The notes: generated from the letters alone by a model not told the origin. A DNA stretch of 64,000 nt from Panax quinquefolius (GCA_020205615.1 JAINUW010000625.1:124001-188000); one strand, 5' to 3'; positions 35,604 through 47,734 are shown, counted from the first letter of the stretch. A program made the numbers and translations.

Positions 35604-38012
35604 GCACTACCGCCTATAGTGGATGAAGCGCCCCGATACATGGAGTGAATGTCAACCAGCTTCCTCGAGGTCAGTAAAACTAGGAACCTACATGAAATGC
35701 AGATCAACATCAGAACCCTTTAATCCTCATCAATAGGAAAGAAGGAAAATCAAAGTCTAACACCATACCTCATTAGCATGCAAATACATCGAGGGATGTC
35801 TGTTCAAATCACCCAAAGCAAATTTCGGGTTTGCCACCTAAATACTGGGAGCTCCCTACGAGGAATATGTGCAGCAGAGCGGATCCTCAATCTAAAAATA
35901 TCCGCCTCCTCATCCTCAACGTCCGCACATCCGCCCCGGACAGATTTAATCACTACCTCCACCAACCGACGAGGCTATCTCGATGTAATCAGGACGAGGC
36001 ACTTTTAAGCCCTCCGCTATATGCCGTAAGTGGTCCCATGAGAACCGCTTCTACCGATCCGGATCCATAATATCCGGACAACAAGTCTCCAAATCACCTC
36101 GTAAAGGGTGTGGTATTTCACTTGAGCTTTCTAAAATGCATTTATGACTATATGCATGCATGCATTTACTTTAACATATAATAGAGTTAAAATGCATGAC
36201 TACCCAATGCCTACATTTGAAATTTTTTTTGCCATAGTCCCCTTTGAAAATAGGACTATCCACATGCACATAGGCATGTCTAGGTGGCCATTCAAGAGCA
36301 CACTTGCCCCAAAGTCATATACATAATATATGCATTAAAAATCAAAATCATCATGCATAAGGTCAACCTCAATACTAGGAGTACTTTTTGCTTGCTACCT
36401 TTTTCTCATTGGACCTCAAATAGACAAAAAATAAAGTAAAAAGGTGCCAATTTAACTATCTCAAAAGTCAAATTTTTTCACATCATTATGTTCAAAGATG
36501 GTTTAATACTAACATTTACTATGTTCAATATTTTTATCAAGTCATTTGTGCATACATAATCACTACTATGTGTTTAGATGCATTTCATGCGATAACTCAC
36601 AATCCAACGGATAAAAACGGAGAAAAAATACATGCATACATTACTGTGGATAGTGTAGAACACTTGTACTACGGTGATGTAATTTGCGTAAAAAATAGCC
36701 TCAACTCAAACAGATCCGAAAGAGGCTCACGATTTTTTCTTCGCGCGACAAGTTGAAAGTGACTTGTGAGACCAACTCGCTGGAATTTATCATCCGCGAT
36801 CGGGTCGCAGCTCACTTGCGCTGGCGCAAAGCAGTGCACTTGAGGCACCTATGTGGGTCCCACCCCTCCGCTCTGGTCCAGTTTGAGTTGCAAAGGAGTT
36901 CTTACGGACTAAAAAGGTCAAATCAGAATAAAATGCCACGTGATCGAGCAAAACAAAGATGCAATCTCGGTCTTCTCAAATGAAATTTTGAGTCAAGACA
37001 TCGCTCATTAGTAGTCACCCAACAAGAGGTATACTCGCCGATGATCTCATTTGTCATAAATCACATACTAAGCAATACCAGACAGTCCGGATGTCCAACT
37101 CCGCCAACTCTAGGTCGTTACACTCACGTGAGTCCTCGACGGGTTTAGAGTCCTCGACGGGTTATAACGTGAGTCCCTCGACGGGGGGTTACAACGTAGA
37201 ATCCCCCCTACGGGGTACAACAACGCATGCTCATCCATTGACACACATATCAACGAAGGTCAAGTAGCCTTGACATTATCTCAATCGATAGCAATTAAAC
37301 CTATCAGAGCTCTAGAGTTATTCGAGGATTTCATGCTCGATTACTCATATTTCCCCAGCGGATCCCCAGCGGGGGTCACAACGCAACGTTCCGTTGATCT
37401 ACACGACAACGAAGATCAAGCAACCTTGACCATATACCCATAGAGTGTTTTGTTGATTCACACGCCGTCAAGGTCAAGCAAATTTCGACAATATATCCCA
37501 TGTGATTTTTCAAACCCATTGATTCAAATGTCGGTGAAGTACACGCCAACAAAGGTCGCATCCTCGACAAAGATTTGTCGTGGCAAGCAAGAATCCAACA
37601 GAATCTTGACATGTCCTGGCGATACCAACCAGGAAAGGTCAATGTTATCAAAGAGGATAGATGATGGAATATTTTATACATATCCTCAAACAGACCAAGC
37701 TTTATCTCCACAGATCTCTTATACATAAGAGGTACATCTTCAGGATCAAGTCATAATCAAAGACACAGGAATTTGGTGATAACTCCAACATCAACATCCT
37801 ACCAAATTCAGCTTACACATCAAATCTGGTCAGCATTGCCAATCCCCAGTTGAAGCAACAGGATCCAAAGAATCATCCCCAAAGATGTTGGGCTACAACC
37901 CCGCATACACGCATCATACATCATTTTTTCTACCCATAGTACCATGTTTGTCTTGTTATGTTTCAAGTGTCTAGATTCTTTATCCTACCCATGCATCTCC
38001 ATGCATGAATAT
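35604..38012 (+). other. Ogre D post-pol region, distal part
   Basis: No credible open frame on either strand. Contains a short GTCCTCGACGGG tandem repeat (37130-37220) and degenerate sequence up to the polypurine tract. Confidence 0.55.
37130..37220 (+). repeat. Short tandem repeat, GAGTCCTCGACGGG units
   Basis: Three to four units of roughly 18-27 bp around TCCTCGACGGG, the last ones degenerate (CCCCTACGGGGTACAAC). Confidence 0.75.
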
Positions 38013-38027
38013 GATAAAGAGGGCATC
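38013..38027 (+). other. Polypurine tract region of Ogre D
   Basis: GATAAAGAGGGCATC directly precedes the 3' LTR, identical to the string in C (7451-7465, other strand). Confidence 0.65.
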
Positions 38028-38970
38028 TCAGAGACACTCAAAATTTTCTATACTACATCGTTACTAACATTGCAGGAGGACAAATTCATCTTTAAGAGAG
38101 AACCCCGAAAGATAATCCAAATCCATACGGATACTACCGAAGTTCAAAGATCAACCCCTGATCACATTCGGGAGTAATAATTCCAACCTCTGAGATAACC
38201 CCGAGGCGTGAACATCCAATACCGAAACACACACCGAGAAGACCGATTAATCTTTGAGATAACCCCGAGGTATCCGGGCCTCGGCCCCAACCATGGGAAT
38301 AGCCACCAACCTTGGTGATAACCCCAAGGAATGCAGCTTTCGGTGATAACCCCGTAAATGCTTGTTTCAAATGCAACCACCTTCAATCTCACGCCACAAC
38401 GAGATACACTACACCAACCCTTGATAACATCGGAAGACAGCGCACCTCAAAGATGACAAGGACCTTCAATAATTATAGCCAATCTCAAATAAGTCTCGAG
38501 CAACGCCTCATGATCAAATTTCAATCCGCGATAACACTGTGAGGGGCAACATCATCATCTAGCCAACGCGATGCCACGCCACGCATCATCTCAACATCTC
38601 TACGCAACGATGTCCCACAAGACTAACCAATCCCGAGTGACTATCAGTAAGGGGTAACAGATGAAAGTTGAAGCTTCAAGACCGGAGGGCATCGTCCCAT
38701 CTTCAATGACTTCGTATAAACTCTAATCCCATGCCATCAGATAACTCTCGACAACCAACGCGGTCCCAAATAGGTCTCAGATACCTCAAACGGATGCCCT
38801 GAATTGCACTTCGAAAGTTCGAGTGGACATTACAAGGGCTCGAAAGTGCACGATTTCGAGACGACCGACCAAAAAACTCGGGCCCACCCGTTGCCTCTAG
38901 TACACTGGGTTGGCCGAAAGCTCGCAGTACACTCACTGCTCAGCCAGTACACACTGCTTATTAAATTGCC

Positions 38971-38978
38971 TATAAATA
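38971..38978 (+). promoter_or_regulatory. Candidate TATA box, Ogre D 3' LTR
   Basis: TATAAATA in GCCTATAAATAGAGGGC, identical in context to 21284. Confidence 0.65.
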
Positions 38979-39292
38979 GAGGGCTTGGGCTGCCCATTTT
39001 GCAAGAGAAAAAAGGCGAGGAAGCCCTGCCCAATTTGCTCTGCACTCACCCCATGCAATGTACTTTCTCATTTTAAACACTTGTGAGCTCATATATATAT
39101 TTTTGTACTACAAAAGCCAAGTGTTTACCCACTCTAAAGATATAGAAGTCTTCTTTGGCAAGTACCAACCTGTAAGCCTTTCACACACTTTAGAGTCTTT
39201 TTTTTCTTCATCTCTCGCACACACCCTTCTACACGCTGAGAGTCGTGGTTGCTTGCTTTTGCCTCGAACTTTGGTCCGTGGTTTTTTATTTC

Positions 39293-39353
<61 letters not shown>

Positions 39354-39459
39354 ATGACTAACATTATCGAAGTTATGCCTCGATTGAGCCTGCACTTTTG
39401 GCCGAGAGCGTTTATTTGCTTTAATATATATATATATATATACTTATATAGTGAGGTTT

Positions 39460-39513
<54 letters not shown>

Positions 39514-39575
39514 TTATATATATTAACTGTGTGTTAAACTTTGTTCGATGAGCCTAGATTTTTTATATAAGCGTT

Positions 39576-39662
<87 letters not shown>

Positions 39663-39718
39663 GTGTGGGACTCTCATTCGATGAGCCTAGATTTTACATC
39701 AAATGCGTTTTATATTCG

Positions 39719-39796
<78 letters not shown>

Positions 39797-39854
39797 CTGT
39801 GGTCTGACTCTGCTCGATGAGCTTGGATTTTACATCCTAAAAGTGCGTTTATCG

Positions 39855-39918
<64 letters not shown>

Positions 39919-39977
39919 AAATCGAGCTCATTTTAATGTAGTTGATCGCTTTATATATATATATATATATATATATT
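39293..39977 (+). repeat. (TA)n-spaced unit array in Ogre D 3' LTR
   Basis: Tracts at about 39295-39355, 39423-39450, 39462-39530, 39579-39659, 39722-39793, 39858-39915 and 39953-39976. They are separated by units with CGATGAGCCTAGATTTTACA and GCGTTTATCGCTTTTA. It is the longest array of the window. Confidence 0.92.
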
Positions 39978-40160
39978 CATTCTCGCCTCGAGTTTCCTTC
40001 GTGGCAGTTGATCGTTTTTACAGTTTTATTTACATTTTGTACCGTCTAGAGCTTCCTTCGTGGCGGTTCACCGTATTTACAGCTTCATTTACGTTTTTGT
40101 CCCACTCAAGTTTCCTCCGTGGACGGTTGATAGCTTTTTACAAGCCTTTATTTACTTTTT
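39978..40160 (+). repeat. About 60-bp tandem units downstream of the (TA)n array
   Basis: Three units with the core TTTCCTTCGTGGC(A/G)GTTGATCG followed by a T-rich end (TTTACAGTTTTATTTAC). A fourth degenerate unit follows at GGAGGTGCTTCGTGGTTGGTG. Matching units are at 21832-22080 and, reversed, near 5560-5790. Confidence 0.8.
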
Positions 40161-41019
40161 CGATCCCCATGGAGGTGCTTCGTGGTTGGTGATCATGTCT
40201 CAGATATATATATTTACGCTTTTTTATATATATATACCGCTTATCGCTTTCATACAAAATTGCGAGATTTTGTGCACCTAGAATCATGTGATCACAGATT
40301 CATCCTATATGGATCTAGATTCGGCTCTCGTGATGGACATTTTTTAGCTATAAAGTTTGTAAATTATTCTCAGGGTCTCAATTTCCTCGAGATGGTTTCC
40401 ATACCCACGAGGAAGTCAATTATTTTTGTACATTATTTTAGTACGGATGCCTCAGATTCGTAAAATAAAATCAATCAAGTCGAACACTTAATAAAATGGG
40501 AGTGTAAAAGGTCTCAATTACTATTGAGCATCGTGGTTTGAAAACCTTTTATAAAACATCATTGCTATATCTTGCTAAAAACGAATTTTTACATAAATTT
40601 AAACCCCGTATATAGGTTCGAACGAGGCCTCGTGACTACTTCCAAATAACAAAGACATCGACCACACACACACACACATTCAGATAATAGTTTCTTGAAA
40701 AGAGGCGCCACCACCGTGGTAACACGGATGTTCTGGGGTGCCTAACACCTTCCCTCCGCATAACCAAGTCCCGGACCCTAATGAATCTCGATTTCATCAA
40801 TTCATTAGCAAAGATCACATCATTGGGTCAATGTGCAAACCTTTTCTCGGTTGTGTTGGTACAACCATTTAAAAAACCAACTGGCGACTCTTAACAGTCC
40901 ATCGTCGACATTATACATGTCGGACCTTTTTCACTTTTTTTTTAAACAAATCTCACCTAAAATGAGAACACCAAAGAACAAGTAACGGAAAGGGATATCT
41001 AAAAATCCCGACATCGACA

Positions 41020-41024
41020 CCATT
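41020..41024. other. Target site duplication CCATT, right of Ogre D
   Basis: CCATT directly follows the LTR end; it matches 20369-20373. Confidence 0.9.
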
Positions 41025-42147
41025 AATCAGAATGATACCTGACACCACATCCTTAGACTGAACAGCATCCTGCACGGCCATATTGAGAGTTCTCGCAGTA
41101 GGTCGGCTTGACTGTGTTGGTCCAGTGATAGTCAATGCACCACCACCGTTGTTGTTTCCCTTTCCTCCACTTGCACTCCCCGCTGGCTTTTTAGGACAAT
41201 CACGAGCCAGGTGATCCTTCGAACTGCAGGTAAAACATGCTCCTTTCTTTGGGCTAAAATAGTTCGGTGCAATGTGTCCCTCCTGACCACAGTTGAAACA
41301 TACCCGTTTTCCCTTCAAACATACCCCAGTATGGTTCTTTCCACATGTAGCACAAGCTTCAAACTTTTTCTTCTGCGGACTTCTTTGTTGTCCTCCCGTA
41401 GTCAAATTCTTGTTCCACTTCCTCTTCTGATTGTTACTTCCAACGTTACTTCCACCAACCTTATTCTCACTCTCATTCTTCATCTTCTTTTGTTCTTAAT
41501 TGTACTTGGTCAAGGCATCGCTTCCATCTTCTATGATAATTGCCTTTTCCATTACAGCCGCAAATGTACTTAACTGAAACATTGAAACCTTGCTATACAG
41601 CCAGGGTTTCAATCCTTGTTCGAACCTTATCACCTTACACTCATCCGTATTGACTTGATAAGTGGTAAACCTTGCTAACTCGTTAAACTTCGCAACATAT
41701 TCTAGCACCATCATGATTCATTGCTTCAACTCTAGAAATTGCACCTCCAACTGATTCAAAAAACATCTCCTTATATCTATCCCACATTATCACTCATTGT
41801 CCCCCACGAACCTTATTTGTTTGCCACCAGTAGCTAACTTCAGACTTCAGCATGAACGTCGCGAATGCAGTCTTCTGATCTTTGTTAACTCTAGCAACAT
41901 CAAACACCTTCTCCATTTCCATGATCCAGGTTTGGGCTTCCACTGGATTCATAGACCCTTGAAACTCTTGTGATCCAAACGCTTTGAATTCCTTGAAGGT
42001 CGTGACTTGATCTTACGGTTGATTCGTAAGTGCACCCATCAACAGAGTTACCAACTACTGAACCGGATTAGCATTGGCCTCGTTTTTATTGTTAGTGGAC
42101 CCCTTAGAAGGTGGTTGTTAACGTGGTTGTCTTCCTCTAGGAGGCAT
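41025..42147 (-). pseudogene. Tekay-1 gag
   Basis: The start is chosen at 42147, where the sense strand reads MPPRGRQPR and then hits a stop. The middle contains FATFMLKSEVSYWW-like capsid sequence (about 41830-41890). 40953-41483 holds three Cys/His modules: CATCGKNHTGVC, CFNCGQEGHIAPNY (last Cys changed to Tyr) and intact CFTCSSKDHLARDC. Several stops and shifts break the capsid half. The frame runs into the protease at the point where D inserted. Confidence 0.87.
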
Positions 42148-42449
42148 TTTCTGTTAAAATATATGCTTATTAGTTCATTTATTCAACTCCCTGAATGTTT
42201 TAAAGTTTAACTTTAAACATTCTAATATTAAAGTTATAACACATAACATTTCAAATAACTTTGATATTTTATTCATTCATAATACTTTAAAACATATAAA
42301 AGATAGCACATCTGCTATAAACATCCACTTTCCTGAACTAGACAAGCTTCAGGATTACATACTCATACTACCCCTTTATTCATCTCAAAATAAGGGATTT
42401 AAAACTTTATTTATTCAATAATTAACCACATATTATTATCACTCTTATC
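42148..42449 (-). other. AT-rich spacer between the Tekay-1 upstream ORF and gag
   Basis: About 300 bp without a gene. Nothing recognisable beyond AT-rich sequence. Confidence 0.6.
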
Positions 42450-43178
42450 CTATCTAGGCATATTAAGACGTCGTAAGGCTTCTCGACGTTCTTCCTCCAG
42501 AACACGATACACCATTCTACGATCCATCACGAACCACGACGAATTCTCAAACTGAGGTGGATAATAAAAGACTCGATCTTGGGCCCTATCAATCACCGAA
42601 TTAAAAGCATAATCCATCTCGTTCATCTTGGCTTTCTTCACCTGGACCTTAGCCTCAGCGCGATCTGCACGTTGAGTTGCCTTCATATAAGCATCCTCTG
42701 CTCTTGCACGCTTAGTTGATTCCTCTTTGAAGTCATCTTTTAATTTCTCCATATCAGTCTTCATCTTCTCGTTCACTGCCAACATATCTTCATGCTGACC
42801 CGTAGTATGAACTAAGTCCCACTCTGTGTTTCCAAGTATTGAGTCAAGTTCCTGAATCTCTACATCCTTCTGCTCCATCGCCGTGTGATGCATATCAACC
42901 AACTCCTTCAGTTCCTCAACATTATCCTGTAACTCTATGTTATGGTCGTACAAAGCATCATACATCTTAGCCGATATGGAGTTTGGTGGAAACTCCACAT
43001 GATCCTCATCATCATCATCCTCCTCTATCTCCTCAGAATTATCCTCCTCGGGATCGGTCACAGGCTCATCATCATGAATCAACTGCTCCCGCACTACATG
43101 GATATCCCGGGGTTCGTCATCTCTAGGTATATAAGGTATCACTTCCCTAGCTGGACTGGATCCTCCTTCGTTAGACAT
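42450..43178 (-). CDS. Acidic coiled-coil ORF upstream of gag in Tekay-1 (242 aa)
   Basis: An uninterrupted frame of 242 codons between the 5' LTR and gag, same strand as the element. I do not recognise the family. Residues about 1-35 are polar (MSNEGGSSPAREVIPYIP). Residues about 38-65 are strongly acidic (DPEEDNSEEIEEDDDDEDH). Residues about 75-200 are charged with heptad-like spacing and look like a coiled coil (EELKELVDMHHTAMEQKD, EKLKDDFKEESTKRA). The C-terminal block (about 200-242) has VFYYPPQFENSSWFVMDRR and a basic end. No zinc knuckle, signal peptide or membrane segment. Tekay-2 has no room for a counterpart (LTR end 49599 to gag start 49779). Intactness next to badly decayed gag-pol is unusual. 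Role unknown; a structural partner of Gag is only a guess. Confidence 0.7.
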   Translation of the reverse strand: MSNEGGSSPAREVIPYIPRDDEPRDIHVVREQLIHDDEPVTDPEEDNSEEIEEDDDDEDHVEFPPNSISAKMYDALYDHNIELQDNVEELKELVDMHHTAMEQKDVEIQELDSILGNTEWDLVHTTGQHEDMLAVNEKMKTDMEKLKDDFKEESTKRARAEDAYMKATQRADRAEAKVQVKKAKMNEMDYAFNSVIDRAQDRVFYYPPQFENSSWFVMDRRMVYRVLEEERREALRRLNMPR

Positions 43179-43404
43179 CCTGACAACAAAATATTTTAAG
43201 TTTTACTTAACATTTTTCGATACTCGCGAACACATAAGTTATTAACACATAACATATAATGTATTTTATTGTTTAGTTTCAATGGATGCCTTAACCCATT
43301 CCTTAAAACTCGATAAGAGTTGGACACCTCTATGTTTTCTATCTCCTGAAAGGTTACTTCCTAAGGTTTCCCCACCTAAGGTTCATAACCTATGTCTTTC
43401 AACC
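43179..43404 (-). other. Leader and degenerate primer site of Tekay-1
   Basis: Just inside the 5' LTR the sense strand reads GGTTGAAAGACATAGGTTATG, which matches an initiator-tRNA-Met type primer site best at its AGGTTATG end. The first part is mutated. The rest is non-coding. Confidence 0.5.
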
Positions 43405-44547
43405 TGTGACACCCCCAAATCCAGGTACTTCATTCCCCTAGAATTTGGTACTCACTATCAAAATAATTACATCTAACTACCCATAATAAAGGATAAAACA
43501 TTAATTAATTTAAACAATAATCTCTCCCATTAAAGGTTTACATCATCTCATAAACAATCCCAGGTAATCTAACCTTAATTTATTACATAAGTTTGCGAAA
43601 AAATATTATAAAAGAAACACGTCTTATAACATCATGCATTTAAATAAATTTTAAATCATTCTTCAACACTTGGACATCTTGCCCTTTCCTTTGCTAGTAA
43701 ATGGCGCATCGACTCTTTCAACTTTAGCTGCATTGTTAATTGCAAGAGTGAGCAAACAATTGCTCACTGATATAAAGAGTAGTAATAATAACAACATTAG
43801 AATGAACAACGAATACTGAACAATAATGAACTTGTTCTACGAATCAAAAATAGAAAACAAGTTTGAACTTTAATATCTGAGGGTCTTAAGACCACGAACT
43901 ATGTCCACAGTGATTAGGTATTACTACCCCAACCTTAACAGTCAATTAGACTATACAGACCATTCTTAACGTACTTAGGGGGATCAGCCCTTTATACCAT
44001 GTATTCTGCACAAACATCTAAACGTTACACATACAAAATCCCCTATGTTAGGGTTATTCGTCTCAGTTTGAATTTAGAATTTCCGCACTAAAGAAAGTTT
44101 AGTTTCGAACTAGCTTATCAGTGTTTCTAGAATTTTAGAACACTATTCAATTATAAATTACTGAAATCAATAAAAGTTTTCTTACTACTTGAAGGTTTAA
44201 TATAAGAATATAGAATTGAACAAGGTTATCAAAGTCAAAGACCGAATAATAACAATGTACAATTGAATAACCATGGAATACATGCAAAGTTCTATATTCA
44301 AAAGAGTTAGAACAATCTCATTTGAATCGATGTACTAGAATAATATATGCTTTGAATAATAATATCACGATTTAGAAAAGTAAAACTCGTTTGAGATAAT
44401 GATAAGTAAACCTTGTTGAATAATTAAGTAACATAGGTTAGGGATACTTGCTCAATAAAAGATTAGGATAAGAAACTTGCATTAATTAACAAAAGAATGA
44501 AGTTAGAAAGTTTGCTCAATATAAAGAGTTAAGGTTTAGAAACTTTG
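43405..44547 (-). repeat. Tekay-1 5' LTR, first segment
   Basis: Plus strand begins TGTGACACCCCC and is collinear with 1889-2990. It carries about 55 bp near 43774-43829 that the 3' LTR lacks. Interrupted at 44547 by Tekay-2; it continues at 56906. Confidence 0.9.
44543..44547. other. Target site duplication CTTTG, left of Tekay-2
   Basis: CTTTG directly precedes the LTR start TGTAAGACCCC; it matches 56906-56910. Confidence 0.9.
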
Positions 44548-45722
44548 TGTAAGACCCCAAATTTTTATAAATAAAATCGAATTTCCTCTATTTATTATTG
44601 TGAATAATAAGGTGTTAATTTGATATAATGCTTTGGTTATGAGTGAAATGTGAAAATTTTGCAAAATAATCAAGTGGTTATAAAATATTCATTGTTGTTG
44701 GGGAATATTCGTTTGGTTGTGGAATATTCTTGCTATCAGGGAATATTCGTATGACGGCGCAGCCATTTGTGGGCCCCAAAATGGAAAACGGTCAGATGAA
44801 GAAAACGACAAGTTTGAGTTTTTATAAATAACGGCGTAATTATTACCGTTAACATTGTTGGAATACCTAGTGGTTAAAATACATGATGTCTGGCGTGGTT
44901 TAAAGAAGACACGATATCGATATTGCAGTATTGTTGAATTATTGATTCTTACGTAAGAAGTCACTACTCAATAATTGTTACAGTAATTACTGTTCAATAT
45001 TTTATTAATTCAATAATTGCTACGTTGATATTTTATATTATTGTCATTTCAATAATTGACATTGCACATTATCTCCATTATTAGATCAATAATTCATATT
45101 ATTTGAATAAAATTATTAGATAACATTATTGGCAATGTCTAAGGAAGTTCTATCTAGGAAAGGGGTTTGGTTACCTAATTACGCACCAATAAGGAGAAAT
45201 CCTTATCAGAAAGCCTCATCTTTCCTAGGAACGACCTGGTTGTCATAATTGTGATTCTGTAATATTATTTGTGAATAATTAATTATTGATTTATATGATA
45301 AGGAAATATTTATTTTATGTGGATATAAATGATGGATATATTTATTGTGGTTATAAATGATGGAATTAATGTTGAGGTATTTTATCGATTATTTTGTTTG
45401 AATGAAGGTATTAAAATCGTCAGTATATGGATTTGGGCATTTTTGTTTGAAATTTGGAAAACCTTTCTTCTACAAAGTAGTAGAATTTGATTTCTATGGA
45501 ATGGACATAAAATTCAGATTTTTTACGATAAAAGGCTATTTATTATGAATTAATGAAGTTTCGTAAATAAATATTTTTATTTAAAATATGGGTGGGCCCC
45601 ACTTTTGGTTGGTGAAAAATAAAATGTGCTGGAATTTATTTTCAAAAGTGGTAGGTGTGAATAGTAGCAGGTAAAGCCATCAGGTAGCATGTTAGTCTGC
45701 TATGGCGTTCTAAGTATTTTCC

Positions 45723-45730
45723 TATAAATA
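45723..45730 (+). promoter_or_regulatory. Candidate TATA box, Tekay-2 5' LTR
   Basis: TATAAATA in TTCCTATAAATATGGTGC; the 3' LTR has the same at 55609. The solo LTR landed about 140 bp downstream. Confidence 0.6.
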
Positions 45731-46300
45731 TGGTGCTTAGTTAGAATTGAAAATCACACCAGAAACAAGTTTTCTCTCTTTCTCTCTCTATATTATCGAG
45801 CGTATTTTGTGATTATTTAGATACTTTGTGAGTTGCTATTCATCAGTGCTAGTTTCCTTCAGCCTTATTGTGAGACCCCGGATTTTATGAATAAATATTT
45901 AATTTTCTCAAAATAATTTTTTTTGAATATTATGGTGTGGATTTGATATAATGTTATAGTTGTGGGTAGTAGTTATAAATTTTGCAAAGTATGCAAGTTG
46001 TCATGTTATATTCGATTGGTTGGGGAATATTTGTTTTATCAGGGAATATTCGTGCAATGGCACAATCATTGGTGGACCCCCGCAATGTAATTATCATCGG
46101 ATTGAGAAAGCGATAAAAATATTTTATGAAAATAACGGCGGAAGTTTTACCGTTAATAATGTTGAACTACTCTTAGTAAAAATACGAAGAATACATGTGG
46201 TTGCATAAGTAAGACACTACGGTATTGATTATTGATGCTTATGTGATAAATCACTCGGTTTTGTTTTATTGGTATTATTAATGTAATAATAAAATGAATA

Positions 46301-46690
46301 CTTTTATAAAGTTATTCTATAAATAGAATATATTATATTCTATTATGTATAGTGTTGCATAGTGTGCATAGTGTTTTGCATAGTAAAATCTTTTTATATA
46401 AAATAGAATACTTTTATAAAGTTATTCTATAAATAGAATATATTATATTTTATTATGCATAGTGCTGATAGTGTTTTGATATAGTAAAATCTTTTTTATA
46501 TAAAAATGTAATACTTTTATAAAGTTATTTGTTTTATTAGACAATAATTAGAATATATTATATTTTATTATGCATAGTGTTTGCATAGTTACTCGTGATA
46601 GTGTTTTCAGACGGTAAAATCTTTTATAAAGTTATTCGTTTTATTAGATTATAAATAGAATATATTATATTTTATTTAAAAGATTTTTCT
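46301..46690 (+). repeat. About 105-bp tandem repeat in the solo LTR
   Basis: Units start CTTTTATAAAGTTATT at 46301, 46411, 46514 and 46621. Each continues with AGAATATATTATATTTTATT and GCATAGTG-type sequence; the last is truncated. Confidence 0.87.
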
Positions 46691-47734
46691 TTAAATATGG
46701 ACCGTCGATTAAAGTAAATCAATCTGGAACGTTCATGAGTTAGTTACTACGCAGATCCATTTTTCTATAAATAAGCTCATTCATTCATTATTTCTTCTGA
46801 ATTATTTGAAACTCTTGAGAGAGAAACTATAGAGAGAAAGAAGAAAAGTGTTTTGCTACTTCACTACTTCTATATCTAGTACTCTTCTTTCTAAGGTAGG
46901 GAATATTATTTGTTGTACTCATAAGGGGTATTCTTTCTTTCTTATTCATAAAGAGAACTTCTGTTATTCCATTCTTTATTATTCTGTTGAATAACTTTTG
47001 TATATCTGGATACCCTATACTTGGTGAAATTATTCGTTATTCCATTCTTTATTATTACATTGGAATATCTTGTTCATGCATTTTTTACGGGACTGGTTAA
47101 AGTCTTTATTATTATTCATTGGAATATCCGTCTCAGGTGCATTTTACGCCGGACTGGTTAAAATCTTTATTAGTATTCATTTGAATAACTGTCATGCAAG
47201 AAATCGCATGCATGGTGATTTCTGTTGTTATTCCATTCTTTATTATTCTGTTAGAACATCCCGCTTTGATTGTGATTTTTGCACGACTGGTTCCGTTAAT
47301 TATTATTACATTGGAATAACATGTCTATCGCAATACAAAGATGCGTGGTGATTTCTTTTGTTATTCCATTCTTTATTATACTCAGTTGGTTAAAGTTTTG
47401 ACTTCTATACTCCATGAAATTAGTGGAATATCCTTAATATTTGCGCTTCATCCAGTATTTTTTCATGAAAATATTTTTCTTAGCATTCTTGAATTTTACT
47501 CTACAAAGAAGTATCACGTTGACAATTTGAACGTTATTAGTTCTTGGATAAATTAATTCTTGAACTTGTTTTATTGAATTATTATGTCATTGTCATCATC
47601 CTCATGTTTATATTATGTTGAAAGTCATCTCGTATTTTGTAGTGCATAGATGGACTTGGTATGATTATGACCAGGGATTATTCGGTATAATCATGACCGT
47701 AATGTTACAAATGATGTTGAAAAAGTCCTCATTA

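Larger units (their letters stand above)
20374..41019 (+). mobile_element. Ogre D: near full-length Tat/Ogre-like element (20.6 kb)
   Basis: 5' LTR 20374-22880, primer site 22882, leader, gag, protease with G-patch, candidate intron, RT, RNase H, integrase, a 7-kb post-pol region, polypurine tract, and 3' LTR 38029-41019. The 5-bp duplication CCATT flanks it at 20369-20373 and 41020-41024. The target is the gag/protease region of Tekay-1, whose frame becomes continuous once D and one duplication copy are removed. The coding part carries many stops and shifts, so it is not autonomous now. Confidence 0.93.
38029..41019 (+). repeat. Ogre D 3' LTR
   Basis: Begins CAGAGACACTC, where TGTA has decayed to CAGA, and ends ACATCGACA. 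Collinear with 20374-22880. About 3.0 kb because the (TA)n unit array has grown to about 680 bp. TATA box at 38971. Confidence 0.92.

Noticed and set aside
39293..39977. Possible CRISPR-like alternation of repeat and spacer
   Set aside because: Spacers are related degenerate units, repeats are (TA)n of variable length, and the context is a plant LTR.
45100..45260. Host gene exon in the AT-rich stretches of the chromovirus LTRs
   Set aside because: The same sequence recurs at 55000-55130 in the other LTR, so it is LTR sequence.
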